Source: Eubacterium sp. (GTDB taxonomy: Bacteria > Bacillota > Clostridia > Acetivibrionales > DSM-1351). Taken from it: 46,185 nucleotides of DNA. The notes under the pieces are model-generated. The model searched no databases, was not told where the DNA came from, and saw nothing but the letters and a program-made list of their open reading frames with translations. Shown piece by piece: positions 18,246 through 26,789 of this stretch. The first letter of the stretch is position 1. Each line of letters starts with the position of its first letter. Location: contig JAQSXC010000013.1 of the NCBI GenBank assembly GCA_029266335.1, forward strand, positions 1 through 46,185, in the 5' to 3' direction. The position numbers and the translations under genes are program-made.

Positions 18246-19379
18246 ATGAAAAAAATTATACTTATACCTGATTCTTTTAAAGGAACAATGTCTTCTAAAG
18301 AGGTATGCGATATTATGAAAAAATCCATAAATCGTCACTTTCCTCGAACTGAAGTCGTTAGTATTCCTGTGGCTGATGGAGGAGAGGGAAGCGTTGATTC
18401 ATTTCTGGAAGCAGCCGGCGGCAAAAAAATTCATGTGGGAGTAAAAGGTCCGTATTTCGAAGACCTTGAGAGCTTTTACGGGGTTCTCCCTGATAATACT
18501 GCGGTAATAGAAATGTCTGCAGCCGCCGGATTACCTTTGGTGGGCGAAAACAAGCATGTGGAGCGGACTACTACTTTTGGAGTGGGACAGCTTATGGAAC
18601 ATGCTGTAATTTCAGGCTGCAAACGAATAATAGTCGGGCTGGGAGGAAGTGCGACCAATGACGGCGGCACAGGGGCCGCAGCAGCATTGGGTGTTAAGTT
18701 TAAAAATGCCTATGGAAAAGAGTTTATTCCTTTAGGAGGCACATTGAATCTAATAGCTTCAATTGAGGCAGGTTCGGTAAATCCCATGCTTAATGATGTA
18801 GAGATTATTACCATGTGTGACATTGATAACCCCCTGTGCGGTGAAAATGGTGCTGCTGCCGTATTTGCTCCTCAAAAAGGAGCTGACGCCCATATGGTCA
18901 GGGTTTTGGACAGCAATTTAGCCCACCTGGCTGAAATAGTAAAAAGAGATCTTGGCAAAGAAATAACTGATATACCGGGTGCAGGAGCAGCTGGGGGTAT
19001 GGGAGGCGGCATGGTTGCTTTCTTTAATAGCAGGCTGCAGATGGGAATAGACACAGTTCTGGATACGGTGGGCTTTAACTCCGTCCTGTCGGGCGCAGAT
19101 CTGGTTATTAGCGGAGAAGGGAAAATAGACAGTCAATCCCTGAGAGGCAAAGTTGTCATTGGCTGCGCCCGGAGGGCGAAAAAAGCCGGGGTGCCTTTGC
19201 TTGCTGTGGTTGGTGACATAGGTGACAATATTGATGCTGCTTATGATGAGGGAGTCAGCGCCATCTTCAGCATAAACAGAGCAGCACTGCCCTTTGAACA
19301 GGCTAAAAAGCGCTGCAAGAATGATATGGCGCGGACAATGGATAACCTGGCAAGAATAATAAAGGTGTTCAAAATATAG
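18246..19379 (+). CDS. Glycerate kinase (GlxK/GarK family)
   Basis: Cytosolic kinase of 377 aa that phosphorylates D-glycerate with ATP, feeding glycerate into lower glycolysis. The opening IILIPDSFKGTMSS, VADGGEGSVD, the glycine-rich VGLGGSATNDGGTGAAAALG and GAGAAGGMGGGM, and the late LVISGEGKIDSQSLRGK are all family signatures in the right order. The frame is open from 18198 but ATG 18246 has TTGGAG upstream and gives the normal N-terminus. It is monocistronic, with a strong terminator after it; whether the product is 2- or 3-phosphoglycerate cannot be read from sequence. Confidence 0.93.
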   Translation: MKKIILIPDSFKGTMSSKEVCDIMKKSINRHFPRTEVVSIPVADGGEGSVDSFLEAAGGKKIHVGVKGPYFEDLESFYGVLPDNTAVIEMSAAAGLPLVGENKHVERTTTFGVGQLMEHAVISGCKRIIVGLGGSATNDGGTGAAAALGVKFKNAYGKEFIPLGGTLNLIASIEAGSVNPMLNDVEIITMCDIDNPLCGENGAAAVFAPQKGADAHMVRVLDSNLAHLAEIVKRDLGKEITDIPGAGAAGGMGGGMVAFFNSRLQMGIDTVLDTVGFNSVLSGADLVISGEGKIDSQSLRGKVVIGCARRAKKAGVPLLAVVGDIGDNIDAAYDEGVSAIFSINRAALPFEQAKKRCKNDMARTMDNLARIIKVFKI

Positions 19380-19405
19380 AAGTTATTTAATTTTTATCAA
19401 TATAG

Positions 19406-19439
19406 AAAATGGTTCGGGAGAAAACCCCGAACCATTTTT
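19406..19439. terminator. Strong terminator after glycerate kinase
   Basis: AAATGGTTCGGG (19407-19418) pairs with CCCGAACCATTT (19426-19437) across a 7-base loop, followed by T residues. It lies between convergent genes and may serve both, since A residues flank the left arm. Confidence 0.88.
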
Positions 19440-19466
19440 ACTAATATATTTAAATATGGAAGTTTT

Positions 19467-19667
19467 TTATATGTTAAAATCATATTTAAAAATGTTTTGG
19501 TAAGGCTCGGCACTAATGGCCTTGGTAACATTTGTTCCATTCAAGGTAAGTCTGTGACCACAGCTTTCACATCTAAAGGTAAGACTATTAAGTCTTTCGA
19601 GTTCTTCCTCAGGAAGATTCAATAAGACACTGTCACAAATACAACATCTAACTGTGCGAAAATTCAA
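19467..19667 (-). CDS. Small zinc-ribbon-like protein, 66 aa
   Basis: A short protein with two cysteine pairs, CxxC in CCICDSVLL and CxxC in FRCESCGHRL, about 24 residues apart, as in zinc ribbons. The 20 C-terminal residues are unremarkable. The start is TTG at 19667, chosen because AGGAGGG lies 6 bases upstream on the minus strand. No family is recognised; a metal-binding structural or nucleic-acid-binding role is possible but not shown. Confidence 0.7.
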   Translation of the reverse strand: MNFRTVRCCICDSVLLNLPEEELERLNSLTFRCESCGHRLTLNGTNVTKAISAEPYQNIFKYDFNI

Positions 19668-19864
19668 CTTTTTCCCTCCTATTCTAAAATAAGTATATTC
19701 TTAGTTATATGAATATGTACCTGTTTTTAGAACAAAAATTCTAAAAATCAGTCACTAAAATATATTACATTATTTCCCATAAAACAAAAGCATGTTTTTA
19801 TTCATATGAGAGGTTTGTTGTACAAGCCAGTCATAATTTATAAAATTCTGAATATAGTTTTATA

Positions 19865-19954
19865 ACGCATAGGTCAAAATAAAATTTTCCGGCTGTAGAA
19901 AAATTTTATACCTTAAGTGCGTTTCAACTAGGCACAGGTGTCCTCAAGGACACC
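19865..19954 (+). repeat. Structured ~90-nt element, copy A (spoIIP leader)
   Basis: ACGCA (19865-19869) pairs with TGCGT (19918-19922); inside, GGT pairs with ACC and ATAAAATTTT (19879-19888) pairs with AAAATTTTAT (19900-19909) around a loop containing GGCTGTA. A second hairpin GGTGTCC-TCAA-GGACACC (19937-19954) follows. About three quarters of the bases match a reverse-complement copy at 26664-26751. It lies in the leader of spoIIP, 63 bases before its start. It matches no riboswitch class I can name. Confidence 0.65.
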
Positions 19955-20017
19955 ATGCACATCTGTTGCCTTGTTATAAATTTTTTTTTAATCCAATCGT
20001 TATTTATGGAGGCTGTT

Positions 20018-21292
20018 ATGAGAGAAGCTGCAAGATTTGAAGGAAATTCTTACTGCAATGGATCAAATATGGAAAGCAACAAAGGCAATTTTTCAAGATT
20101 ACCAATAATACTATGCGCAGTTGCAGGGATTCTAATCGGAGGACTGGCCTTTAGAGCCGCATACGGAAACATAAACATATCGGATTTAAAAATCGGAGCT
20201 CAGTCCGGGAGTCAGGCAGAAAAGACTGATTCCTTTGGTGTTATAAAGGATATCATATTTCAGGCTTTTGGTATGGATCGTTATAATCCGATTACAATAT
20301 TAAACTCAAATTCTACTTTTTTTGAGGAATACTACAAAAATGATTACCTTAAATTCATAGCGGAAAAAGAGCAGCAGAAACTGGAAGAACAAATAGTTTC
20401 CATTGATGAGGTTCATGATGATCCTCCTAAGACAAGTGTGGAACCTGCTGAAGCAAGTCCTGAAAGTACAGTTTCATCAGGTACTGGTGCATTGAAGGAG
20501 GTATCCAGCAGTATTACTTTTGAAAGTGATGTAGACAGTAGTGATCAGTTGAAGAATCCTACGGTCACAAACGGTAAAATCAAAGTGGTGAACGAAACTA
20601 AATACAATATTGATATAAATAAACTGTTAAAGGAGCCTCTAAAACTTAATCCTGTAAAAACTGGACCTCAGATATTTGTTTATCATACTCACACGACAGA
20701 AAGCTTTCTGAGAAATGTCAGCCAGCTTAATAACAGCGCAAATGTACCCTCTAGAACCACAGACAGCAATTATAATGTAGTGAGAGTAGGAGATGCATTG
20801 ATAAATAATTTGAAAAAATTCAAGATAAATGTTCTTCACAATACAACAATACATGATAAGGATTATAACAGTTCATATGTTAAATCTCTGGGTACCCTTA
20901 CCAACTATGTAGAAAAGTATCCATCACTAAAAATGACAATTGATCTTCACAGAGATGCTGCAGGAGATGACAAACTGAGAGTTGCCAAAAAAATTAACGG
21001 AAAAGATTATGCACAGATAATGTTTGTTATTGGAACTGATTCCAAGCTTAGCAACCCAAAATGGAGGGAAAACTTAAAACTGGCATTAAAACTGCAATCA
21101 AGGCTGAACGAAATAGCTCCGGGGATTGCTAAACCAACTTACATAAGCAAAAACAGGTATAACCAGCATTTGACAAATGGATCGGTAATAATTGAAATAG
21201 GAGGGGACGGAAATGTCATTGATGAGTGTGTAAGAAGTACCGGATATTTGGCACAGGCAATCAATGACGTTATATATAAAAATAAATATTAA
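20018..21292 (+). CDS. spoIIP: Stage II sporulation protein P
   Basis: SpoIIP is the amidase and endopeptidase of the SpoIIDMP engulfment machine that degrades peptidoglycan at the sporulation septum. The 424-aa protein has an N-terminal membrane anchor (LPIILCAVAGILIGGLAFRAAY, ~28-50), a variable linker and the SpoIIP domain from about 200: IFVYHTHTTESFL, DSNYNVVRVGDAL, TIDLHRDAAGD, the NPKWRENLKLALKLQSRL segment and IIEIGGDGNVIDE. The His and Glu residues of these motifs are the expected zinc ligands and catalytic groups. ATG at 20018 has GGAGG upstream; the frame is open from 19955. The usual neighbour gpr is absent, but lepA follows at 2.5 kb, as in many Clostridia. The gene should be under SigE control. 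Confidence 0.93.
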   Translation: MREAARFEGNSYCNGSNMESNKGNFSRLPIILCAVAGILIGGLAFRAAYGNINISDLKIGAQSGSQAEKTDSFGVIKDIIFQAFGMDRYNPITILNSNSTFFEEYYKNDYLKFIAEKEQQKLEEQIVSIDEVHDDPPKTSVEPAEASPESTVSSGTGALKEVSSSITFESDVDSSDQLKNPTVTNGKIKVVNETKYNIDINKLLKEPLKLNPVKTGPQIFVYHTHTTESFLRNVSQLNNSANVPSRTTDSNYNVVRVGDALINNLKKFKINVLHNTTIHDKDYNSSYVKSLGTLTNYVEKYPSLKMTIDLHRDAAGDDKLRVAKKINGKDYAQIMFVIGTDSKLSNPKWRENLKLALKLQSRLNEIAPGIAKPTYISKNRYNQHLTNGSVIIEIGGDGNVIDECVRSTGYLAQAINDVIYKNKY

Positions 21293-21356
21293 TGATTAAA
21301 TTTATTCCTGCCAGTCAAAAATAAGTATCAAAAAGATGTTTATTTTGGAGGTAATT

Positions 21357-21635
21357 TTGGCACGGAAAATCAGGTTCAGAAAAAAAAGGCTTTATAATAT
21401 CAGAATTTTTATTGTTATGATTATGTTTTTTGCTGTTACAGCTGGTGGCTTAGCTGCGGTTGATCTGAATAAAAGCTATGTACTGTACGGATACCAGGAG
21501 TTTGAAATGATAAAAGTTGATGAAGTTGAGAAAGATATATATCAACTTTCAATTTTTAATGAAAAATTTAGTTTGAATTTTAAATATCTGAGAAGAGATT
21601 TTGATAGAATTAGAAATTTTTTCAATAAAGTTTGA
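21357..21635 (+). CDS. Hypothetical membrane-anchored protein, 92 aa
   Basis: Not recognised. It has a very basic N-terminus (ARKIRFRKKRLYNIR) followed by one membrane segment (IFIVMIMFFAVTAGGLAAV, ~17-35) and a ~55-residue outside domain ending in a basic helix. The positive-inside rule places the C-terminus outside. TTG at 21357 is chosen because GGAGG at 21347-21351 lies 5 bases upstream. The gap after spoIIP is 64 bases, so it may be co-transcribed with it. Confidence 0.7.
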   Translation: MARKIRFRKKRLYNIRIFIVMIMFFAVTAGGLAAVDLNKSYVLYGYQEFEMIKVDEVEKDIYQLSIFNEKFSLNFKYLRRDFDRIRNFFNKV

Positions 21636-21813
21636 AAAAATATGTAACTTTTTTGTCACCATTACGTCTAAAGAGTATGCTAATATTTTTACTGACAGCT
21701 GATTATTAATGGCGCCCCTATACAGCAAAAGACAAAATATACCGCCGGTTGATATGACTCCTGACTATTGTTTGAGAGTAAATAAGACGGGATCAAAGAG
21801 AGGATATGATGTA

Positions 21814-23250
21814 ATGAAAAAAATAATATCACTGATTTTGGCTGTACTGATACTCGTAACTTCATTTTCAACATTTGCAGGAGCGGAAGCAGCTAAGTCC
21901 AAAGTGAAGGTTGAACCTGGCAAAATTGAGAAACTGGAAGAAAATTTGAGTATTAAAGTTATTTACCCTTATTTATCGGGATTCAGCACAGCAGCCAAGC
22001 TAAATGAGACAATCAGGAACAAAAATATAAGTAACATTGGAAATTTTAACAATTATTATAAAGAATTAAAGGAAGAACTGAAAAATGCCGGAGAAGAAAT
22101 GAGCCCTATAGGTTTTTCTTTGGAATCATATTTTGATTACAATATAAGCGGAAGCCTGTTATCTCTGATAATAAGCACATATGAATACACCGGTGGAGCC
22201 CATGGTATGTCATATGTTGAAAGCTATAATGTAAATACCGGAACCGGGGCAACTTTGACGTTTGATTCCCTTTTCAAAAACAGCAATTATAAAAAAATTA
22301 TCCTACAAAAAATCTACAAATTGATAGATAAAGAAAAAGAGCTTTATTTTGATGACGCCAAGAAAACAGTGGCTGCGTTAAACAGCAATTATCAATTTTA
22401 TATCGACGGCAACAAACTGGTCATATATTTTGGTCTTTATGAGTTAAGACCTTATGCCGGAGGGATGCCGGTATTTGAGATTAATGCCCGTGAATTGAAA
22501 GGATATCTGAAGGATGATATATACTCCCAGATGATCAATGCAAAACCCCTTGAGAAAGTCAGATTCAACGGTACAAGTCTGAAGCCTCAGGTAAATACTT
22601 ATGAGCAGAGCTATTCCCTGATGGTTCCTTTGCAAAGCATTGCAAAGCTCCTGGGATACAAGGTTACCTGGCATGCAACCAAAGGTTGGGGAGTTGCCGG
22701 AGGATATTTAAAAAATAATGTAAACAGCTATTATTCTGATAAATCTGAAAAAGTAAAACTGGATTTGCCTCCTAAAGCAAAAGGTAATACACTATATGTT
22801 CCTAACACATATTTTTCAGAAGTATTAAAGGAAGATGTATTTTATGACGGTAAAGCATTAAGAATTTTTAAAATTAATTCTACTCAGCAGAAAATGTTTG
22901 ATCAGTTAATCGGTGATTTTGTATCACCCGGGAGTGCAGAGGAAAGTGTTAAAGAATATGCCCAGGCAGTACAAAAAAGAAATGGTGCTGTTCAGTATGC
23001 TTTGATGTCTGAAGCCTTGAAAGCAAAAAACAGGGCTGCATTTGAAGAATTGAACTGGGTTACAGGTGTTTCAAGCCCATGGGTAACAAGCTATGATATT
23101 AAAAAGGCGGATAATGGAAAATATGATATCGTATTTCATTGGGCTACCTCTGCCGGAAACGCCGGTGACAGCACGACACAGCTTACTGTTGCCCAAATAA
23201 AGGGGACAGAATACTGGGAGATAACCGGAAGCAAGGAATTGGAGCAGTAA
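21814..23250 (+). CDS. Secreted DUF4163/DUF3298 (RsiV/PdaC-like) protein with a copper-amine-oxidase-N type domain
   Basis: A 478-aa exported protein. A signal peptide covers about residues 1-25 (MKKIISLILAVLILVTSFSTFAGAEA). Residues ~35-235 resemble DUF4163 plus DUF3298, with the hallmark EYTGGAHGM. A stalk-type domain of the copper-amine-oxidase-N family follows (~250-350: QSYSLMVPLQSIAKLLGYKVTWH). A C-terminal ~110-residue domain resembles regions that follow such domains in other clostridial envelope proteins. These domains have no copper amine oxidase activity themselves and are thought to act at the cell wall. ATG 21814 lies behind AGAGAGG; the frame is open from 21709 but that start has no ribosome binding site. 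Confidence 0.78.
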   Translation: MKKIISLILAVLILVTSFSTFAGAEAAKSKVKVEPGKIEKLEENLSIKVIYPYLSGFSTAAKLNETIRNKNISNIGNFNNYYKELKEELKNAGEEMSPIGFSLESYFDYNISGSLLSLIISTYEYTGGAHGMSYVESYNVNTGTGATLTFDSLFKNSNYKKIILQKIYKLIDKEKELYFDDAKKTVAALNSNYQFYIDGNKLVIYFGLYELRPYAGGMPVFEINARELKGYLKDDIYSQMINAKPLEKVRFNGTSLKPQVNTYEQSYSLMVPLQSIAKLLGYKVTWHATKGWGVAGGYLKNNVNSYYSDKSEKVKLDLPPKAKGNTLYVPNTYFSEVLKEDVFYDGKALRIFKINSTQQKMFDQLIGDFVSPGSAEESVKEYAQAVQKRNGAVQYALMSEALKAKNRAAFEELNWVTGVSSPWVTSYDIKKADNGKYDIVFHWATSAGNAGDSTTQLTVAQIKGTEYWEITGSKELEQ

Positions 23251-23294
23251 TCAGAAGTTTGCCATTGGTTTGCTAAATGCTATAATTTAGCATT

Positions 23295-23350
23295 AAAAAA
23301 AGTCAATTACCTGTTCGAACTCTTCCCTTCAACTGGTAATTGACTTTTTT
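23295..23350 (+). terminator. Long-stem terminator
   Basis: AAAAAAGTCAATTACC (23296-23311) pairs perfectly with GGTAATTGACTTTTTT (23335-23350) over 16 bp. It ends the DUF3298 gene and may be bidirectional. Confidence 0.88.
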
Positions 23351-23452
23351 ATTGTATTTGCATATATATATTTTAAGAAAAATTCAATTGTTCAAGTACA
23401 AACACGTAGATAGATCGGTTTCGCAACATTTGTTTTTCTTTAGGTAATACTA

Positions 23453-23508
23453 ACAGATGAAGATTATAGAGCCGCATTTCGCCGCACCCGTTGCGGCTCA
23501 TTCCGGCC
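23453..23508 (+). repeat. 56-bp direct repeat, copy 1
   Basis: This segment and 23678-23733 match at 53 of 56 positions. Each contains a GAGCCGC...GCGGCTC hairpin and, read from its ATG, encodes MKIIEPHF(A/T)APVAAH. It is noticeably richer in G+C than its flanks. Between the copies, a 66-codon frame (23457-23657) is open but without a ribosome binding site. Confidence 0.8.
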
Positions 23509-23635
23509 GTGTTATTAGCCTCGAAAAGCTTGCAGAACCGGCAAACTTTTCTGCGGTAATAACAGCCAAGGAAGATTATATTGCGATAAAACGCCGCAAG
23601 CTTATCAGTTGCGCCGCTTTATCCGCTTGCTATTA

Positions 23636-23670
23636 TTTGAGAAAACTTGCTATGTAGCACTTTTCTCAAA
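23636..23670. repeat. 10-bp perfect inverted repeat inside the island
   Basis: TTTGAGAAAA (23636-23645) pairs with TTTTCTCAAA (23661-23670) with a 15-base spacer; it ends 7 bases before the second direct repeat. Confidence 0.5.
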
Positions 23671-23677
23671 TATAGCG

Positions 23678-23733
23678 ACAGATGAAGATTATTGAGCCGC
23701 ATTTCACCGCACCCGTTGCGGCTCATGCCGGCC
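23678..23733 (+). repeat. 56-bp direct repeat, copy 2
   Basis: Second copy, starting 225 bases after the first and differing at three bases. Its frame happens to run without a stop into lepA, but lepA has its own ribosome binding site and start 63 bases later. The 545 bases of 23251-23795 contain only the terminator, these repeats and the inverted repeat. Confidence 0.8.
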
Positions 23734-23795
23734 TATGTTATAATAAATTGCTAACTTATGTGCAAATATTTGAAACGAGCTGTGGAGGATATGGA

Positions 23796-25604
23796 ATGCC
23801 AAGTGAAAGACAAAAATATATTAGAAATTTTTGCATTATTGCTCATATAGACCATGGAAAATCTACTCTTGCAGACAGGCTGCTGGAGAAAACCGGTGTG
23901 CTTACTTCAAGAGAAATGCAGGAACAGGTTCTTGATAATATGGAACTTGAGAGGGAAAGAGGTATCACTATAAAAGCACAGGCTGTCAGAATGGTATATA
24001 AAGCCCCTGACGGACATGAATATATTTATAACCTTATTGATACCCCGGGCCATGTTGACTTTAACTATGAGGTATCAAGAAGTCTGGCTGCCTGCGAAGG
24101 CGCAATTCTGGTCGTTGATGCGGCTCAGGGTATAGAAGCTCAGACACTGGCAAATGTGTATCTTGCCCTTGAACACAATCTTGAAATAATGCCGGTTATA
24201 AATAAAATTGACCTTCCGAGTGCACAGCCGGATGTAGTAAAAAAGGAAATAGAGGACGTTATAGGATTGGATGCTTCTGATGCTCCGATGGTATCAGCCA
24301 AGAACGGCTTAAATATAGAAGAAGTCCTTGAAAAAGTTGTTCATATGATTCCCTGTCCGGATGCAGATGAAGATGCACCACTGCGTGCATTGATTTTTGA
24401 CTCCTTTTATGACAGCTATAAGGGTGTAATAGTATACATGCGGGTAAAGGAAGGAACTGTTAAAACCGGTGACACTATCCATATGATGTATACCAAAAAG
24501 GAATTTGTTGTTACTGAATTAGGTCATCTGAAACCGGGAGGACTTTCACCTGCCAGTGAACTCAGAGCAGGTGATGTTGGTTACATTGCTGCCAGTATTA
24601 AAAATGTCAGAGATACACGTGTTGGAGACACAATCACACTTGTTGATAATCCTGCAAAGGACCCGCTTCCGGGTTACAAAAAGGTAAATTCCATGGTATT
24701 CTGCGGGATATATCCTGCTGATGGAGCTAAATACGGAGATCTTAGAGATGCTCTTGAAAAGCTTCAGCTTAATGATGCGGCGCTTACCTTTGAGCCTGAG
24801 TCTTCAGTTGCGCTGGGATTTGGTTTCAGATGCGGTTTCCTTGGACTTCTTCATATGGAAATAATACAGGAAAGGCTTGAAAGAGAGTATAATTTTGACC
24901 TTGTTACTACTGCTCCAAGTGTTATATATAAAGTTACAACGACTAATGGAGATGTTTTAACCATAGACAATCCTACAAACCTTCCTCCTGTTACAGAAAT
25001 TGACATGATGGAGGAACCGATCGTGAAAGCTACAATTATGGTTCCAACTGAATATGTAGGTAATATTATGGAGCTTTCACAGGAGAGAAGAGGCGTTTAC
25101 AAGGACATGTCCTATATTGATGAGGGCAGAGCAATGCTGACTTACGAGATGCCGTTGAATGAAATAATCTATGACTTCTTTGATGCGCTTAAGTCAAGAA
25201 CAAAGGGTTATGCATCCTTTGACTATGAACTCACAGGTTATAGAGAATCTGATCTTGTAAAGCTGGATATCATGTTGAATGGTGAAATAGTTGATGCATT
25301 ATCCTTTATAGTCCATCGGGAAAAATCAGTTTCAAGAGGCAGAAGAATGTCTGAAAAGCTTAAGGAATCAATACCAAGACAGATGTTCGAGATACCTATT
25401 CAGGCATGTATCGGTGGCAAGATTATTGCTCGTGAAACCGTCAAAGCCTTCAGAAAAGATGTTTTGGCAAAATGTTACGGCGGTGACATAACAAGAAAGA
25501 GAAAGCTGCTTGAAAAGCAAAAGGAAGGTAAGAAACGTATGCGTCAGGTAGGCTCTGTCGAAGTACCGCAGGAAGCCTTCATGAGCGTATTGAAACTGGA
25601 TTAA
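23796..25604 (+). CDS. lepA: Elongation factor 4 (LepA) GTPase
   Basis: Ribosome-associated translational GTPase (EF4) of 602 aa, normal length. G1 is [10 protein letters not shown]3 is DTPGHVDF, G4 is NKID and G5 is SAKNGLN. Domains II, III and V follow, and the unique C-terminal domain ends with [29 protein letters not shown] after an ITRK segment. ATG at 23796 lies behind GGAGG at about 23784-23788; a longer in-frame extension through the upstream direct repeat is unlikely because it would add 38 residues absent from the family. It is monocistronic, with a terminator after it. Confidence 0.97.
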   Translation: MPSERQKYIRNFCIIAHIDHGKSTLADRLLEKTGVLTSREMQEQVLDNMELERERGITIKAQAVRMVYKAPDGHEYIYNLIDTPGHVDFNYEVSRSLAACEGAILVVDAAQGIEAQTLANVYLALEHNLEIMPVINKIDLPSAQPDVVKKEIEDVIGLDASDAPMVSAKNGLNIEEVLEKVVHMIPCPDADEDAPLRALIFDSFYDSYKGVIVYMRVKEGTVKTGDTIHMMYTKKEFVVTELGHLKPGGLSPASELRAGDVGYIAASIKNVRDTRVGDTITLVDNPAKDPLPGYKKVNSMVFCGIYPADGAKYGDLRDALEKLQLNDAALTFEPESSVALGFGFRCGFLGLLHMEIIQERLEREYNFDLVTTAPSVIYKVTTTNGDVLTIDNPTNLPPVTEIDMMEEPIVKATIMVPTEYVGNIMELSQERRGVYKDMSYIDEGRAMLTYEMPLNEIIYDFFDALKSRTKGYASFDYELTGYRESDLVKLDIMLNGEIVDALSFIVHREKSVSRGRRMSEKLKESIPRQMFEIPIQACIGGKIIARETVKAFRKDVLAKCYGGDITRKRKLLEKQKEGKKRMRQVGSVEVPQEAFMSVLKLD

Positions 25605-25618
25605 AATATATAATAATT

Positions 25619-25650
25619 AAAAGGCATTGGAGGATTTTCCAATGCTTTTT
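25619..25650 (+). terminator. Terminator after lepA
   Basis: GCATTGGA (25624-25631) pairs with TCCAATGC (25638-25645), extended by AAAAG with TTTTT, followed by GAATAT. Confidence 0.82.
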
Positions 25651-25734
25651 GAATATCAGTCCGTAGAGGTCCATAATTATTATGAATCCCTTTTTTGCAG
25701 TTAATTATTAAAATTATGTTATGGAGGAATAATT

Positions 25735-26169
25735 GTGTCACAGGAATACTTGTCATGGTTGCGCGAATACTTGAAAGAAACATATAAAACTCCCATACTT
25801 GAGAATTTTCTTGGCTTGGAAGTAGTAGAGCTTAGTGAAGGGAAAATAGTCTACAGTGTAAAGATTAATAATGAGCATTGCAATATGTATGGTTTTGTAC
25901 ATGGTGGAACCCTTGCCTCCATTTCTGATGTTGCAATGGGAGTTTCCTGCATTACTCATGGGAAGCGAGTAGTTACAATAGATATGAACATCAGCTATAT
26001 AAAAAATACACCTGTGGGAAGTACCCTAACTGCTGTTGGGGAAGTTATAAGCAACGGCAGAACCATAATGCGTGCTTCAGGTGAAGTATATGATGAAAAA
26101 CATCAATTGCTGGTAAAGTCCCAGGCTTCTTTCTTTGTGACGGGAGAGTTTGGTGAAAATGAAAAGTAA
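25735..26169 (+). CDS. PaaI-type hotdog-fold thioesterase
   Basis: A 144-aa single hotdog-domain acyl-CoA thioesterase of the PaaI family, cytosolic and normally tetrameric. The signature HGGTLASISDVAMG at about residues 58-71 carries the His-Gly-Gly and the Asp used in catalysis, and NISYIKNTPVGSTLTAVGEVISNGRTIM is the second conserved strand pair. The start is GTG at 25735 behind GGAGG. The acyl-CoA substrate is unknown; phenylacetate genes are not nearby. Confidence 0.88.
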   Translation: MSQEYLSWLREYLKETYKTPILENFLGLEVVELSEGKIVYSVKINNEHCNMYGFVHGGTLASISDVAMGVSCITHGKRVVTIDMNISYIKNTPVGSTLTAVGEVISNGRTIMRASGEVYDEKHQLLVKSQASFFVTGEFGENEK

Positions 26170-26514
26170 GTATGCAATTTGAAGTTCCTTTTTAGGTAAA
26201 GGCTATGCAACTGAAATAGGATCGCAGCTGAATGACTTGTCTCGGTCTGCAGGAATTCAGAGATGAAATGGATTTGTTCTATAAAATTGAAAGAAATTAT
26301 AAAAGTAAAATTGATTAATGTAATTCTGTTTGTAATATATGGCATTTTTGAAGCGTTTCACCATAAAATTTGTAAACCCTTTGGGTTTACTGGCATCACA
26401 TTAGTTCTTTTAGCATTTTCCATCATCAATTATTCTATTTTCCAAATATTCCAGCAATGTCACATCGAATAGTTTTTTTTGTTAAGGTAAAAATAATAAA
26501 ATAAATCAGGTTTT

Positions 26515-26541
26515 GGAACAACTTATTAAGTAAGTTGTTCC
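26515..26541 (+). terminator. Terminator-like hairpin
   Basis: GGAACAACTTA (26515-26525) pairs perfectly with TAAGTTGTTCC (26531-26541) around TTAAG; TTGGGTTTC follows. Confidence 0.6.
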
Positions 26542-26590
26542 TTGGGTTTCATCAAATGCACTTAATTTCGCCATACAGTTATAACGAGGC

Positions 26591-26621
26591 AAAAAAAGAT
26601 GTCCCCCACCTTTACAGGTGG
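26591..26621 (-). terminator. Minus-strand hairpin followed by U-run downstream of element copy B
   Basis: Read on the minus strand, CCACCT-GTAA-AGGTGG (26621 down to 26606) is followed after 8 bases by seven U residues (26597-26591). The 8-base gap is longer than in a standard terminator. Confidence 0.4.
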
Positions 26622-26663
26622 CAAGTACCTATTTGCTTTTCAAGGTGAAAGGCATATCCATGT

Positions 26664-26751
26664 TGTCCCATTGGACACCTTTGTCTCGTCGAAACGCCAG
26701 AGGTAAGAAAATTTTTTTACAGCCTAAAAATTTTCTATTGAACCGATGCGT
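26664..26751 (-). repeat. Structured ~90-nt element, copy B (inverted)
   Basis: On the minus strand this 88-base segment matches copy A. The lower stem ACGCA/GCGT, the GGT/ACC pairing, the AGAAAATTTTT/AAAAATTTTCT stem and the GGCTGTA loop are all kept, and the trailing TGTCC/GGACA hairpin is present. The outer base pairs of the upper stem changed together between copies (AT with AT in A; AG with CT in B). It precedes the nucleotidyltransferase gene but points away from it. Confidence 0.65.
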
Positions 26752-26789
26752 TACAAGTCATACAACAAAAATGTGAAAGGATGGATCTG

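Larger units (their letters stand above)
26170..26789. other. 620-base intergenic region: hairpins, terminator, structured element
   Basis: From left to right: a short stretch (26192-26260) that translates as GKGYATEIG-like GNAT motif and stops, perhaps a decayed acetyltransferase; a perfect 8-bp hairpin GTAAACCC-TTT-GGGTTTAC (26372-26390); an 11-bp terminator-like hairpin at 26515-26541; a minus-strand hairpin plus U-run at 26591-26621; and copy B of the structured element (26664-26751). No complete gene is seen; a 69-codon hydrophobic frame (26263-26472) lacks a ribosome binding site. Confidence 0.5.

Noticed and set aside
19865-19954. Reading the element as a c-di-GMP-I (GEMM) riboswitch because of the ACGCA-A-GG-CAAA opening
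   Set aside because: The rest of the GEMM core, including the tetraloop-receptor region and second conserved helix sequence, is absent.
23457-23657. 66-codon frame starting in the first direct repeat
   Set aside because: No ribosome binding site and no recognisable family; the repeat and hairpins explain the sequence better, although a translated leader is not excluded.
26192-26260. Short GKGYATEIG translation resembling GNAT motif A
   Set aside because: Too short and stops at once; at most a relic of an acetyltransferase gene, so it is noted only within the intergenic entry.
26263-26472. 69-codon hydrophobic plus-strand frame
   Set aside because: No ribosome binding site, internal perfect hairpin at 26372-26390, and low-complexity AT-rich composition that produces hydrophobic codons by chance.
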